Below, piece after piece: positions 41,681-53,398 of a DNA stretch of 64,000 nucleotides (its first letter is position 1; every line of letters begins with the position of its first letter). The position numbers and the translations under genes were made by a program. The stretch spans positions 272,192-336,191 of the forward strand of contig NZ_SMMU01000001.1 in the NCBI RefSeq assembly GCF_004339665.1. Direction: 5' to 3'. This DNA is from Azotobacter chroococcum. GTDB taxonomy: Bacteria; Pseudomonadota; Gammaproteobacteria; Pseudomonadales; Pseudomonadaceae. The notes under the pieces are model-generated. The model was not told where the DNA came from and ran no database searches. It saw nothing but the letters and a program-made list of their open reading frames with translations.

Positions 41681-42385
41681 TTAGAAATCGTCCTCCACCT
41701 TGCCATCCTGCACCTTGAACTCGCGGTTCTGCAGGTAGGCGTTGCGGATGAACACATATTTGTCGCCGGTGATGAGCTTCTCCGCCGACAGCAAACTGGC
41801 GCGGGTATCTACAACATTGAGACCGAACATGATGTTACGAGTCTGGATATCGTCATCCATATACGGGTAGGGTTTGGTGTAGGAGTCCACAAGCAGTCCT
41901 CCGGCATCGCGCACTGTGCTTGGCCCGAAGAACGGCAGAACCACATAGGGACCACTCTGCACGCCCCAGGCCCCCAAAGTCTGCCCGAAGTCTTCGTCGT
42001 TACGGTCAAGCCCCATCTTGGTCGCTACGTCGAAAAACCCCAGTACCCCCATGGTGCTGTTGAGCAGCAGCCTGCTGCTATCGACACCTGCATCATGAAA
42101 CTTGGCCTGCAGCAGATCATTGGCCAGGTTACCGACATCACCGATGTTGCGATAGGCGTTGTGCACGCCATCCTCGAAAAACTGGGGGGTAATAGCTTGA
42201 TACCCCTTGGCCACCGGTTTCAGAAAATAGGTGTCCAGGGTGTCATTGAAACGAAATATCGCCCGGTTGACACCCTCCCAGGGGTCTTCTTCGGCAACCG
42301 CTGTCATTAGGGGTAGCAGGGCCAGTCCGGCACACACTAGTGAACGGCCCAAACGTTTGGTCCGGTCGGCGGCAATCACACGCAT
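41681..42385 (-). CDS. mlaA: MlaA/VacJ family outer-membrane lipid asymmetry protein
   Basis: This 234-residue protein has an N-terminal signal sequence (LVCAGLALLPLMTAVAEE) without a clear lipobox, then the family body: DPWEGVNRAIFRFNDTLDTY, YRNIGDVGNLANDLLQAK and YVVLPFFGPSTVRDAGGLLVD. MlaA removes phospholipids from the outer leaflet with OmpC-like porins. It is monocistronic with its own terminator. Confidence 0.92.
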   Translation of the reverse strand: MRVIAADRTKRLGRSLVCAGLALLPLMTAVAEEDPWEGVNRAIFRFNDTLDTYFLKPVAKGYQAITPQFFEDGVHNAYRNIGDVGNLANDLLQAKFHDAGVDSSRLLLNSTMGVLGFFDVATKMGLDRNDEDFGQTLGAWGVQSGPYVVLPFFGPSTVRDAGGLLVDSYTKPYPYMDDDIQTRNIMFGLNVVDTRASLLSAEKLITGDKYVFIRNAYLQNREFKVQDGKVEDDF

Positions 42386-42845
42386 TGCAGGTACCTCCTC
42401 CGCGAAAAATTATTCAATAGTGGCCGAGTATATAGTCTGCTATGCATTCAGGCAGCAGCAGAACCGCAGTTACAGATAAAACCAAAGTCATAGTCGGTCA
42501 CAGGCTCTTGCATTCAGGCTGGCACCAGAGCCTCGCCGGTCATCTATATGTCACACATCGCCACTATCTTGGCTGCGCTGAAGCCAGCCCCGCGTTTTCG
42601 GGCTTTCTGGCGGCCGGTAGGACATCGGCTCAACACAAGGCCTTTCCGGCCGTGTGGCATCTCGGCCAGGATGAGGGGGAAGCGGTGTATCTATCCGAGA
42701 AGCGAGGCTCTGCCGCTCCAGCGGATCAGTTCCCTGCCGGCAAAGACAGGAAAACTCCGAAACCCTGTCCCCTTTGATCAAGATCAAGCAGGCACTTCCT
42801 GCCTGATCTATTCTTTACAAGGAAATTTCATAAGGGGGATTTGTC
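42386..42845. other. 460-base upstream region of the DUF4404 gene with an Anr/FNR-type promoter
   Basis: No convincing gene lies here; a frame at 42442-42777 has low-complexity arginine/proline content. The right end holds the Anr-type site listed separately. Confidence 0.6.
42774..42814 (+). promoter_or_regulatory. Anr/FNR box and -10 element
   Basis: TTGATcaagATCAA (42774-42787) is a perfect FNR/Anr consensus. A tattct -10 (42809-42814) follows so that the box centre lies about 41 bases before the expected transcription start, the class II activator position. The gene start with AAGGGGG ribosome site comes at 42846. Confidence 0.85.
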
Positions 42846-43109
42846 ATGCCCGAAAATCTGCAGCGACATTTACAAGAATTGCGTGATCAACTGGCACAAA
42901 ATCCGCCGATGAGCGCCGATGAGCGCGCCAGGCTGGCCTCTCTGATCCAGGACCTCGAACTGCAACTGGCCCGAGATGCAGGCGGCGTACCAGACGACAG
43001 CCTGGTGGACGGCATCAACCTGGCCGTGGAACGCTTCGAGGTCGAGCATCCGACGCTCGCCGCAACCCTGCGCAACATCCTACAAAGTCTGGCCAGCATG
43101 GGCATCTGA
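42846..43109 (+). CDS. DUF4404 family small protein
   Basis: This 87-residue, helical, acidic protein (MPENLQRHLQELRDQLAQNP, then VERFEVEHPTLAATLRNILQ-SLASMGI) belongs to DUF4404, function unknown. The Anr box in its promoter predicts induction at low oxygen. Confidence 0.85.
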   Translation: MPENLQRHLQELRDQLAQNPPMSADERARLASLIQDLELQLARDAGGVPDDSLVDGINLAVERFEVEHPTLAATLRNILQSLASMGI

Positions 43110-43275
43110 CCCACGCACCGACAACCAAAAACGCCTCATCACATGTGCCTGCTCGTGCCCGAAAGTCTCATGCCTATCTTTCAGCGCATGATTGTAACCA
43201 TTGCAGCTAAAGCATAAGCTCCTGCGCCATAACAAGCATAAGCTCCAGCAGTAGCAGCAAGGAAGGCTCCTCCCC

Positions 43276-44670
43276 ATGAAAGACGTAAGTAGTAGCTGTC
43301 AAGACGGACTTTCCGCTTCTTCGTACTCACTGCGCCAATACTACTCGCGCATGCTGGCCTATATCTCCGCCGCTGCGAGCGTCGCCGCTGGCACTTATGC
43401 GCACTATTTCAGCTACGACATTCTCTGGCTGGTGCCCTACGCCCTGCTCTATCCCCCCTTAGCCTATCACCTCAGCCAGAGCTATCGCCTCGACTATCCG
43501 CAACAGACCGGCCAGGTCCTGCTGTTTATCGATGCAATGCATGTCGGGTTGGCGGCAGTGCTCCTAGGTTTCTCGATCGTGCCCAGCCTGATGCTTCTGC
43601 TGACCCTCAGCTTCAGTGCCCTCATGACAGGCGGCACACGCAATCTGGCACTTGCCGTGCTGGTGGCCCTGAGCACAATGCTACTGGCCAACATGCTGCT
43701 CGCACCTTCCTATAGGGGCTCCGCACCCGATCTGGTTTCCCTGGTGAGCGTTGCCTTCACCATGTTGTACGTCTGCATCACCGCCTGCTTCGTCCACCGG
43801 CAAAGCCAGAGGCTGATCCAGATGCGCGGTGAAATCAAGCGGGAACAGGAAAAGTCTGCCCAACTGGCCAGCAGCCTGGCCAAGTATCTGTCGCCTCAGG
43901 TCTGGGAATCGATCTTCACCGGCAGGAAGAGCGTGCGTCTGGAAACCCAGCGCAAGAAGCTCACTGTGTTCTTCTCCGACATCAAGGGCTTTACAGAACT
44001 ATCCGAGGAGCTCGAGGCCGAGGCGCTGACCGACCTGCTCAACAACTACCTGAACGAAATGTCGAAAATCGCCCTGAAGTATGGTGGGACCATCGACAAA
44101 TTCGTTGGTGACTCGATAATGGTTTTTTTCGGTGACCCTACCACCGAGGGCGCCAAAAATGACGCGGTCGCGGCAGTGTCCATGGCCATCGCCATGCGCA
44201 AGCACATGAAGGTGCTGCGCCAGCAATGGCGCGCCCAAGGCATTACCAAGCCGCTGGAAATCCGCATGGGCATCAACACCGGCTATTGCACGGTCGGCAA
44301 CTTCGGCGCCGACACGCGGATGGACTACACCATCATCGGCCGCGAGGTAAATCTCGCCAGCCGCCTGGAAAGCGCGTCGGATACCGGGGAGATCCTCATC
44401 TCCCATGAGACCTATTCCCTGGTGAAGGACGTGATCATGTGCCGCGACAAGGGTCAGATCACGGTCAAGGGCTTCAGCCGACCGGTGCAGATCTATCAGA
44501 TCGTCGACTTCCGTCGCGACCTCGGTGCCGTTTCCAGCTTTATCGAACACGAAATGCCAGGCTTCTCGATGTATCTGGATACCAACGACATCCAGAACTT
44601 CGACAAGGAACGGGTCATCCTGGCGCTGCGCCAGGCTGCGGAAAAGCTCAGAGACAAGGTGACCGTCTAG
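43276..44670 (+). CDS. cyaB: class III adenylate cyclase with MASE2 domain, CyaB-like
   Basis: This 464-residue membrane enzyme has six N-terminal transmembrane segments of the MASE2 type (residues 25-180), a short coiled coil (IKREQEKSAQLASSLAKYL) and the cyclase domain: KLTVFFSDIKGFTELSEELE, GGTIDKFVGDSIMVFFGDP and MDYTIIGREVNLASRLE. It makes cAMP, in Pseudomonas the main pool for Vfr-controlled virulence genes. Confidence 0.93.
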   Translation: MKDVSSSCQDGLSASSYSLRQYYSRMLAYISAAASVAAGTYAHYFSYDILWLVPYALLYPPLAYHLSQSYRLDYPQQTGQVLLFIDAMHVGLAAVLLGFSIVPSLMLLLTLSFSALMTGGTRNLALAVLVALSTMLLANMLLAPSYRGSAPDLVSLVSVAFTMLYVCITACFVHRQSQRLIQMRGEIKREQEKSAQLASSLAKYLSPQVWESIFTGRKSVRLETQRKKLTVFFSDIKGFTELSEELEAEALTDLLNNYLNEMSKIALKYGGTIDKFVGDSIMVFFGDPTTEGAKNDAVAAVSMAIAMRKHMKVLRQQWRAQGITKPLEIRMGINTGYCTVGNFGADTRMDYTIIGREVNLASRLESASDTGEILISHETYSLVKDVIMCRDKGQITVKGFSRPVQIYQIVDFRRDLGAVSSFIEHEMPGFSMYLDTNDIQNFDKERVILALRQAAEKLRDKVTV

Positions 44671-44935
44671 TCAAGAACGGCGCACCTCGCAGACCAGCGG
44701 ATCTTCCGCTGCCAGAAAGGCCAGGGATGGCCTGCCGACCGGATGGAGCGAATCCGGTGCGAAACTCAACAAGCCTCCTCAATCCCTCCCAAGCCCTGTC
44801 GAAGTATCGGGATAGCCGTTTGCCTCTACCCGTGGAGCGGCCCTGCCCGAGCCTCTCCCAAGAACGAGCCGGAATCTTCGCCATGGCGTGATGGGGAGCG
44901 CGCACCAGGCGGAGCAGGCGGTGCTCGCAACAAAG
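44671..44935. other. intergenic between convergent cyaB and glycosyltransferase genes
   Basis: No gene or strong terminator hairpin was recognised. Confidence 0.5.
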
Positions 44936-45991
44936 CTAATCGACCAGGGCATCCACCCGGAATTCCGTGTGCGCCTGCGCTCGGCTACATGGTTCGCCAT
45001 TCAGCAGCACCTGATGAGCCAGGAACTCGAGTGCCGAAGCACGCCAGGACTGCCGGCCCGCCAGTTCGGCACAATGCGCGCGATCCAGCGCCAGTGCGGC
45101 CAGACAGGCCTTGCCGAGATCCTCGTCGAGCATGCCGCTCACACCCGCCTCCACCACGTCCAGCGGCCCCGGCACCGGAAATGCCGCCACAGGAGTGCCA
45201 CAAGCCAGTGCCTCCAGCATCACCAGGCCGTAGGTGTCGGTACGCGAGGGAAATACCAGCACGCCGGCCTCGGCGTAGGCCGCAGCCAGTTCCCGGCCAT
45301 GGCGATAGCCGAGAAAGTGGACCTCGGGATAACGCGCTTGCAGTTCTGCGCGCTGCGGCCCGTCGCCGACCACCCGCTTTTCGCCCGGCAAGTCGAGCGC
45401 CAGAAAAGCCTCCAGGTTCTTCTCCGGAGCAATGCGCCCGACATAGAGAAACACCGGCCGCTCCGCTACCAGCCGCTCCGGCTGCGGAAAGAACAGGCGA
45501 GTGTCCACGCCCTTGCCCCAGATGACCAGACACGGCAGACGCCAATGCCTGAACTCCTCGCGCAGACGCGCGGTGCTCACCAGTACCGCGCGGCTCGGCC
45601 GGTGGAAGGCGCGCAGCAGGGCATAACCCCAGCTCAGCGGCAGCCATGGCCATCGGGTATGGACGTACTCCGGGAAGCGAGTGTGGATGGCCGTGGAGAA
45701 CGCCATCCCGCGCTTCACCAGCCAGTGCCGGGCGGCCCAACCGAGGAGGCCCTCGGTGGCCAGGTGCACGCAATCCGGCCGAAACGCGCGGATTGCCGGC
45801 CCCACCCGCCAGAGATCCCAGACCAGCGGAATTTCCGGATAGGTCGGACAGGGCCGGGAGCGGAATTCGCCGGGCGACAGCAAGCGCACCTCATGGCCCA
45901 GCTCGCGCAACTCGCCGATCAGGGACTGCAGGCTGGTGACCACGCCGTTGACTTGTGGCAGCCAGGCGTCGCTGACGATCAGGACCCTCAT
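44936..45991 (-). CDS. GT4-family glycosyltransferase
   Basis: The ATG at 45991 (MRVLIVSDAWLPQVNGVVTS) overlaps the upstream stop as ATGA, giving 351 residues with a GT-B fold: the LGHEVRLLSP acceptor part, then FLYVGRIAPEKNLEAFLALD, VVGDGPQRAELQARYPEVHF and TDTYGLVMLEALACGTPVAA with the donor-site E-x7-E. It resembles alpha-mannosyltransferases acting on lipid carriers. It forms an operon with the metallophosphoesterase. Confidence 0.88.
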   Translation of the reverse strand: MRVLIVSDAWLPQVNGVVTSLQSLIGELRELGHEVRLLSPGEFRSRPCPTYPEIPLVWDLWRVGPAIRAFRPDCVHLATEGLLGWAARHWLVKRGMAFSTAIHTRFPEYVHTRWPWLPLSWGYALLRAFHRPSRAVLVSTARLREEFRHWRLPCLVIWGKGVDTRLFFPQPERLVAERPVFLYVGRIAPEKNLEAFLALDLPGEKRVVGDGPQRAELQARYPEVHFLGYRHGRELAAAYAEAGVLVFPSRTDTYGLVMLEALACGTPVAAFPVPGPLDVVEAGVSGMLDEDLGKACLAALALDRAHCAELAGRQSWRASALEFLAHQVLLNGEPCSRAQAHTEFRVDALVD

Positions 45992-46809
45992 GCGGCCGTC
46001 TCTACGACATTCGCCAGCTCGGCACCCTGCCGCACCAGGAGCGCCTGCTTCTCGGCCAGGCGATAGAGTTCGATGCTGCCATCCCAGTGCTCGATCAGCG
46101 CCGTGCAGGACTCCACCCAGTCGCCGCAGTTGAGGTACTCCACCTCGCCCAGGCGGCGGATCTCCGCATGATGGATGTGCCCGCAGACCACGCCATTGAA
46201 GCCGCGACGCTGGCATTCATGGGCGATGGCCTCCTCGAAATCGCCGATGAAGTTCACCGCCGTCTTCACCTTGTACTTGAGAAAGGCCGACAGCGACCAG
46301 TAGCCGTAGCCCCAGCGCTCGCGCCAGTGGTTGAGCCAGCGGTTGAGGACCAGGGTGACGCCATAGGCGGAGTCGCCGAGGAAGGCGAGCCACCTGTGGC
46401 AGCGGGTGACCACGTCGAACTGGTCGCCATGGACCACCAGCAGCCGCCGGCCATCGGCCGTGACGTGCTCGGCCTCGTCGACCAGATGGATGTTGCCCAG
46501 TATCAATGCCGAATAGCGACGCAGGAACTCGTCGTGGTTGCCGGTGACATAGATCACCGTGGTGCCGCGCTTGCTCATGGTCAGCAGGCGGCGGATGACA
46601 TTGGTATGCGCCTGCGGCCAGTAGATGCCGCTGCGCAATCGCCAGCCGTCGATGATGTCGCCGACCAGATAGAGGGTATCGGCGCGATAGCGCTTGAGAA
46701 AGCTCGCCAGATGCTCGGCCTTGCAGTCCCGCGTACCAAGGTGCACATCGGAAATCCAGAGCGTACGGACGGATTGCTTGTCGGTCGGCTGAAAGTGGGC
46801 GCTGCTCAT
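45988..46809 (-). CDS. LpxH-like metallophosphoesterase
   Basis: The ATG at 46809 (MSSAHFQPTDKQSVRTLWIS) has CCGGAG upstream, giving 273 residues; a TTG at 46815 adds two. Metal-site motifs are SDVHLG, LVGDIIDGW, VTGNHDEFL, VVHGDQFD and CGHIHHAE, the UDP-2,3-diacylglucosamine hydrolase-like family. Substrate is uncertain because a true LpxH is shorter. Co-transcribed with the glycosyltransferase, so an envelope glycolipid role is likely. Confidence 0.88.
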   Translation of the reverse strand: MSSAHFQPTDKQSVRTLWISDVHLGTRDCKAEHLASFLKRYRADTLYLVGDIIDGWRLRSGIYWPQAHTNVIRRLLTMSKRGTTVIYVTGNHDEFLRRYSALILGNIHLVDEAEHVTADGRRLLVVHGDQFDVVTRCHRWLAFLGDSAYGVTLVLNRWLNHWRERWGYGYWSLSAFLKYKVKTAVNFIGDFEEAIAHECQRRGFNGVVCGHIHHAEIRRLGEVEYLNCGDWVESCTALIEHWDGSIELYRLAEKQALLVRQGAELANVVETAA

Positions 46810-46913
46810 CGGCAATCTCCGGCGGGGTTTAACCGATCTTCCGCACCGGGGATGAAGACGCTGTGACGGCGCCGGGTCGATTCAGTGACAGCGCCCTGAC
46901 GCTACCGCAAAAC

Positions 46914-47198
46914 TCAGGGACGGTCGTTGTGACCAAGATCGCGGCCCGGAGCGATCAAGTCGCGCACGCGCTGCTTGAGCACCTTGGCCTCGGGAAAGCC
47001 GCCATCGGCCTTGCGCTCCCAGATCTGCACTCCGTCGCAGGTGATGCGGAACACCCCGCCGCGGCCCGGCTCCAGGCTGACTCGGGCGAGATCCTCGCCG
47101 AAGGTGCTGAGCAGCTCCTGGGCCAGCCAGGCGGCACGCAGCAGCCATTGGCACTGGGTGCAGTAGGTGATGAGAATTTCCGGCCTGGCCGTAGTCAT
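46914..47198 (-). CDS. Rdx/SelW-like redox protein
   Basis: The ATG at 47198 gives 94 residues. MTTARPEILITYCTQCQWLL holds the C-x-x-C redox motif of the Rdx family (selenoprotein W-like), and GVFRITCDGVQIWERKADGG is the family's second signature. Reaction unknown; thioredoxin-like fold. Confidence 0.85.
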   Translation of the reverse strand: MTTARPEILITYCTQCQWLLRAAWLAQELLSTFGEDLARVSLEPGRGGVFRITCDGVQIWERKADGGFPEAKVLKQRVRDLIAPGRDLGHNDRP

Positions 47199-47295
47199 GG
47201 CGCCTCCGGGAAACGGTGACCAGCTATCATGATAGCGCTGCAGCCTGGGCACGGGCCCCTGCCGGCCTGGACTACCGGAGCCCAGGCACGGCGCT

Positions 47296-47742
47296 TCAGC
47301 GCTTCTCCAGGTTGGCGAGGATCCGCGCATGTACCTGCTGGCAGAGACGCAGCTCCTCCGGATCGATCCCGGCGAAGAGTTCCTGGCGCAACTGGGAGGA
47401 AATCGCCTCGATCTGCTCGATCAGCGGTACCGCCACCGGATTCAGCACGATCCGCTTGGCCCGCCGGTCCTCGACCACCGCCTGGCGGCTGACCAGTCCC
47501 TGCGCCTCCAGGGTATCCAGCAACCGGGCCAGGGTCGGTCCCTCGACCGCCACGCTCTCGGCCAGCTCGCGCTGCGTCGGCCACTTCCCGACACGGGCCT
47601 CGAAGCGGGCCAGATGCAGCAGCACCAGCCAGCGCGCCTGCGACAGGCCCATTCCGGACAGCCGGCGGTCCAGCTCGGCACGCCAGGCACGCGACAACTG
47701 GGCAAGTTGCATCGCAAAGCGATGCTGATTCAAGTAGGACAT
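47296..47742 (-). CDS. MarR/SlyA-family transcriptional regulator
   Basis: This 148-residue protein has the winged HTH QRELAESVAVEGPTLARLLDTLEAQGLVSRQ and the wing VVEDRRAKRIVL. It dimerises and binds palindromes, responding to small phenolic ligands in relatives. Palindromes just upstream are its probable operator. Confidence 0.88.
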   Translation of the reverse strand: MSYLNQHRFAMQLAQLSRAWRAELDRRLSGMGLSQARWLVLLHLARFEARVGKWPTQRELAESVAVEGPTLARLLDTLEAQGLVSRQAVVEDRRAKRIVLNPVAVPLIEQIEAISSQLRQELFAGIDPEELRLCQQVHARILANLEKR

Positions 47743-47756
47743 GGGAAAAAGCTCGC

Positions 47757-47789
47757 ACTAGTACTTGGACTAATTATTAGTTAGCTAAC
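47757..47789. promoter_or_regulatory. clustered palindromes before the MarR gene
   Basis: actagt (47757-47762), actaat/attagt (47769-47774, 47776-47781) and gttagctaac (47780-47789) lie within 33 bases upstream of the regulator start, as expected for an autoregulatory operator. Confidence 0.6.
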
Positions 47790-47869
47790 CGTAACCGCAA
47801 GCTGAACAATACGCCACGCGACTTTTCGTCAGAAGATGTAAATAAAGCAGCTCGGATGCAAGCCGTCGG

Positions 47870-49993
<2,124 letters not shown>

Positions 49994-50231
49994 GGACACT
50001 CCAAGCGGAACAACGAGACCGGGCGGCCTGTCGGGTTGAATCGACTGCACGGCTCCGGACGGAGCCGTATGAAGCGGCGCATTATACGTGAGGAAGCCGG
50101 CTATCAGTCCCGCTCCAGCCGTGGCCGAATGCCCCCGTGCGACTGCCCACGAAAAAAACCGCGCCGCGGCACGCCGCCGGGCGTTATCCGGGCTAAAATC
50201 CAGCCTCCCGAACCCTCAAGGTAGTCGCGCC

Positions 50232-50819
50232 ATGTCCTTCGCCGAGCAATTGTCCCGCCTGCAAGCCTTTCTCGACGCCGACGACCTGCATGAAGAGGCG
50301 TTGGACTATGTCGCTGCCCACGGCTATCTGACCGCGCTGTCGATCTGCCCGGAACCCGTGCCCGAACACGAATGGATCGACGCCCTGTTCGCCGAGCCGC
50401 CGCACTACCGCAGCGACCTCGAGCGGGAGGAAATCGAGTCCACGCTGCTCCAGCTCAAGGCGCATATCGGCCGCCAGCTGGCCAGCGACGAGGATCCCGA
50501 GCTGCCCTGCGAGCTCGACCTGGGCGAGGCCCCCGACGACTCCGACCTGCGCGGCTGGTGCATCGGCTTCATGGAGGGAGTCTTCCTGCGCGAGGAAGCC
50601 TGGTTCGAGGACTCCGAGGAAGAGGTCAGCGAGCTGCTGCTGCCGATCATGATCGCCTCCGGCCTGTTCGAGGACCAGCCGGACTTCGCGGAAATCGCCC
50701 ACGACCGCAAGCTGGTGGACGAGATGATCCAGCAGATTCCGGACCTGCTCACCACGCTGTTCCTGCTCTGCCATGCCCCCGAGGAAAAACCCGCGCTGCT
50801 CAAGCCGCGTCCTCACTGA
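50232..50819 (+). CDS. YecA/UPF0149-family protein
   Basis: The ATG at 50232 gives 195 residues. MSFAEQLSRLQAFLDADDLH, LDYVAAHGYLTALSICPEPV, LRGWCIGFMEGVFL and LLLPIMIASGLFEDQ match the YecA-like UPF0149 family; the C-terminal SEC-C zinc motif of some members is absent. Function is unknown. Confidence 0.85.
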   Translation: MSFAEQLSRLQAFLDADDLHEEALDYVAAHGYLTALSICPEPVPEHEWIDALFAEPPHYRSDLEREEIESTLLQLKAHIGRQLASDEDPELPCELDLGEAPDDSDLRGWCIGFMEGVFLREEAWFEDSEEEVSELLLPIMIASGLFEDQPDFAEIAHDRKLVDEMIQQIPDLLTTLFLLCHAPEEKPALLKPRPH

Positions 50820-50828
50820 GGGGGCGGA

Positions 50829-51233
50829 ATGGCGCGGACCGTCCGCGAAAGCCGATCCCGCCTGGTGCGCCACGCCCTGCAGGCGGCCGGCCTACTCAGC
50901 CTGGCGCTGGGGGTGATCGGCATCTTCCTGCCGCTGCTGCCGACCACGCCCTTCCTGCTGCTGGCCACCGCCTGCTTCATGCGCAGCTCGCAGCGCTTCT
51001 ATCTCTGGCTGGTCGGCCACCCCTGGCTGGGCCCCTGGATCCGCGACTATCTGGACGGCGAAGGCATTCCCCTCAAGGGCAAGGTCTACGCCGTCGGCCT
51101 GATGTGGACGAGCATCCTGCTGTCCTGCTACCTGATTCCGCTGCTCCCTGTCCGCCTGCTCATGCTGGCCAGCGCCGCGCTGGTCACGGTCTACATCCTC
51201 AGGCAGAAGACCCGGCCAATACGGGCCGACTGA
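50829..51233 (+). CDS. DUF454/YbaN inner-membrane protein
   Basis: This 134-residue protein has three membrane segments and the family signature LGVIGIFLPLLPTTPFLLLA-TACFMRSSQRFYLWL. Function unknown. Nine bases after the YecA-like gene, so co-transcribed. Confidence 0.88.
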   Translation: MARTVRESRSRLVRHALQAAGLLSLALGVIGIFLPLLPTTPFLLLATACFMRSSQRFYLWLVGHPWLGPWIRDYLDGEGIPLKGKVYAVGLMWTSILLSCYLIPLLPVRLLMLASAALVTVYILRQKTRPIRAD

Positions 51234-51234
51234 T

Positions 51235-51840
51235 CTATCCCGCCGGATCGCCGCCATGATTGCGCCGGTAGACCGCCTCCCCCATCGCCGCGATCTGCCC
51301 CTCGATCAAGGCCTCGAAGGGCCGCAGCATGGCATCGAAGCGCCCAGCCCCCTCGAGGATATTCAGGGCGCAGACGATCGCCTCGAGGGTCGACAGCGCC
51401 CCGGCCATGGGCGCCTTGCGCAGCCGGTAGCGCGACGACAGGCCCTCGGGCAGGGCGACCCGCGGCAAGGCCGCCAGCGGCGGATTGAGATGAAGTATCC
51501 GGCGCGCCTTGCGCCAGGTGCCGTCCGGCACGATCAGTTGCAGGGGCGGCCCGCCCTGCGCCAGCTCGGCCAGCGGCATGGCCTCTGCGCCGGGAAACAG
51601 CAGGCAGCTGCGCCAGGTGCCGTGCGCCAGCTCCGCTGCCAGCTCGGAGAAGGTCTCACCGACCCGCAGCTCGCCATTGCTCAGAGCCAGGCCGGCCAGG
51701 CGAGCGGTATTCAGGGCATGGGATACTTCGGCAGGGTGCTGCAGGATCAGCACCCGGGTGCGGCTGGCTAATCGGGGGACAAGTGCGCACAGGCAATGGC
51801 TCAGCGGACGCGCACAACGGGAACAACAGGGACGTGACAT
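51235..51840 (-). CDS. DTW-domain tRNA aminocarboxypropyltransferase
   Basis: The ATG at 51840 (MSRPCCSRCARPLSHCLCAL) gives 201 residues. Four N-terminal cysteines bind zinc, and LIVPDGTWRKARRI is the DTW motif. DTW enzymes transfer the aminocarboxypropyl group of SAM to uridine in tRNA (TapT in E. coli) or rRNA. Stop lies two bases from the convergent YbaN gene. Confidence 0.88.
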   Translation of the reverse strand: MSRPCCSRCARPLSHCLCALVPRLASRTRVLILQHPAEVSHALNTARLAGLALSNGELRVGETFSELAAELAHGTWRSCLLFPGAEAMPLAELAQGGPPLQLIVPDGTWRKARRILHLNPPLAALPRVALPEGLSSRYRLRKAPMAGALSTLEAIVCALNILEGAGRFDAMLRPFEALIEGQIAAMGEAVYRRNHGGDPAG

Positions 51841-51885
51841 GGACTCTCCTCGGCGGAGCAGTCTGCCACAGGGGCGGAAAACGAA

Positions 51886-51909
51886 ACAGGGCGCCCGCGG
51901 GCGCCCTGT
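51886..51909 (-). terminator. 24-bp perfect palindrome after the small PA-type gene
   Basis: acagggcgcccg followed by its reverse complement, then ttcgtttt on the minus strand, 12 bases past the stop of the 45-residue gene. Confidence 0.75.
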
Positions 51910-51920
51910 CAGAGCAGCAG

Positions 51921-52058
51921 TCAGCGGCGGCGTGCGCGCTCCTCGGCCAGACGACGGCGTTCGTCGCTTTCCAGAGGAATGGGCTGCAGGCGCCCGGCGG
52001 CATCCAGACCGAACAGGGTAGCGAGATCGGCGAGCAAACGATTGAGCCAAGCGTTCAT
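51921..52058 (-). CDS. 45-residue conserved small protein
   Basis: The frame MNAWLNRLLADLATLFGLDA ... ERRRLAEERARRR has GGAG (GAGGAACTGGTC) upstream of ATG and a terminator after it. It has an amphipathic N-terminal helix and an arginine-rich tail. Such short proteins occur in Pseudomonas genomes without known function. Confidence 0.65.
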   Translation of the reverse strand: MNAWLNRLLADLATLFGLDAAGRLQPIPLESDERRRLAEERARRR

Positions 52059-52252
52059 GACCAGTTCCTCCGGTTACGACCAAGTGGGGCATTCAGGCAG
52101 CAGTCGCACGGGCAATCTGCACCATCCTTGTTTTCAGGATAGCCCCAGTTTTCGCCCAACGGCCTGACCCGAATCAAAAAGCATGGGGCGAACCGCGCAG
52201 TGCGCGCCCGCAAGCGCAGCGGAAACAGGCTCCCACCACGCTCCAGCGGCCT

Positions 52253-53230
52253 TTACGGGAGCAATTCCTGCTCGCTGAACAGCCCCTCGAACAGCATGCT
52301 CGACAGGTAGCGCTCGCCGGAGTCCGGCAGGATCACCACGATGGTCTTGCCCTGCAGCGACGGCTCGTGCTCGGCCAGACGCACGGCGGCGGCCATGGCT
52401 GCGCCACAGGAAATCCCGCAGAGGATGCCCTCCTCGCGCATCAGGCGCAGGGCCATGGCCTTGGCCTCGTCGTCGGTGACCCGCTCGACCCGGTCGACCA
52501 GCGACAGGTCCAGGTTCTTCGGCACAAAGCCGGCACCGATGCCCTGGATCTTGTGCGGCGACGGCTTGACTTCCTCGCCGGCCAGGGTCTGGCTGATCAC
52601 CGGCGAGCCGGTCGGCTCCACCGCCACCGAGAGCAACGGCTTGCCGCAGGTCTGCTTGATGTAGCGGGAAACGCCGGTGATGGTGCCGCCGGTGCCGACC
52701 CCGGCGACCAGCACATCCACCGCGCCGTCGGTATCGTTCCAGATTTCCGGGCCGGTGGTCTTCTCGTGGATCGCCGGGTTGGCCGGGTTGTCGAACTGCT
52801 GCGGCATGAAGTACAGCTCGGGGTTCGAGGCGGCGATCTCGGTGGCCTTCTCGATGGCGCCCTTCATGCCCTTGGCCGCCTCGGTGAGCACCAGCTCGGC
52901 GCCCAGGGCCTTGAGCACCTTGCGCCGCTCCAGGCTCATCGACGCCGGCATGGTGAGGATCAGCTTGTAGCCGCGCGCCGCGGCGACGAAGGCCAGGCCG
53001 ATGCCGGTATTGCCCGAGGTCGGCTCGACCAGGGTCATGCCGGGCTTCAGGCGTCCGCTGGCCTCGGCCTCCCAGACCATGTTGGCGCCGATCCGGCACT
53101 TGACCGAATAGGCCGGGTTGCGCCCCTCGATCTTGGCCAGGATGGTCACGCCCTGGGGCGCCAGGCGGTTGATCTTGACCAGCGGCGTGTTGCCAATGGA
53201 TTGTACGTTGTCGGCATAGATGCGGCTCAT
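52253..53230 (-). CDS. cysK: cysteine synthase A (O-acetylserine sulfhydrylase)
   Basis: The ATG at 53230 ([20 protein letters not shown]) gives 325 residues. The PLP lysine lies in [15 protein letters not shown], with [15 protein letters not shown] and [16 protein letters not shown] as cofactor loops. It makes cysteine from O-acetylserine and sulfide. Length normal. Confidence 0.95.
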   Translation of the reverse strand: MSRIYADNVQSIGNTPLVKINRLAPQGVTILAKIEGRNPAYSVKCRIGANMVWEAEASGRLKPGMTLVEPTSGNTGIGLAFVAAARGYKLILTMPASMSLERRKVLKALGAELVLTEAAKGMKGAIEKATEIAASNPELYFMPQQFDNPANPAIHEKTTGPEIWNDTDGAVDVLVAGVGTGGTITGVSRYIKQTCGKPLLSVAVEPTGSPVISQTLAGEEVKPSPHKIQGIGAGFVPKNLDLSLVDRVERVTDDEAKAMALRLMREEGILCGISCGAAMAAAVRLAEHEPSLQGKTIVVILPDSGERYLSSMLFEGLFSEQELLP

Positions 53231-53398
53231 GGCGCGTTCCTTGTTGGTGTATGCGCGAAAGAAGGGCAAGCCTAAGTCGCCGTGCAGACGCCGTCCAGGG
53301 CCGGCATTCCTGTGCCGGCGCCTGCACGTTATAGTCGGGCGCCTGTCCAACCACGACAGGCCGGCGCACACCGGCGCCACCCCACGCGAGGATTCACG

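Noticed and set aside
42442-42777. 111-codon ORF upstream of the DUF4404 gene
   Set aside because: Low-quality composition, and its end runs up to the Anr promoter.
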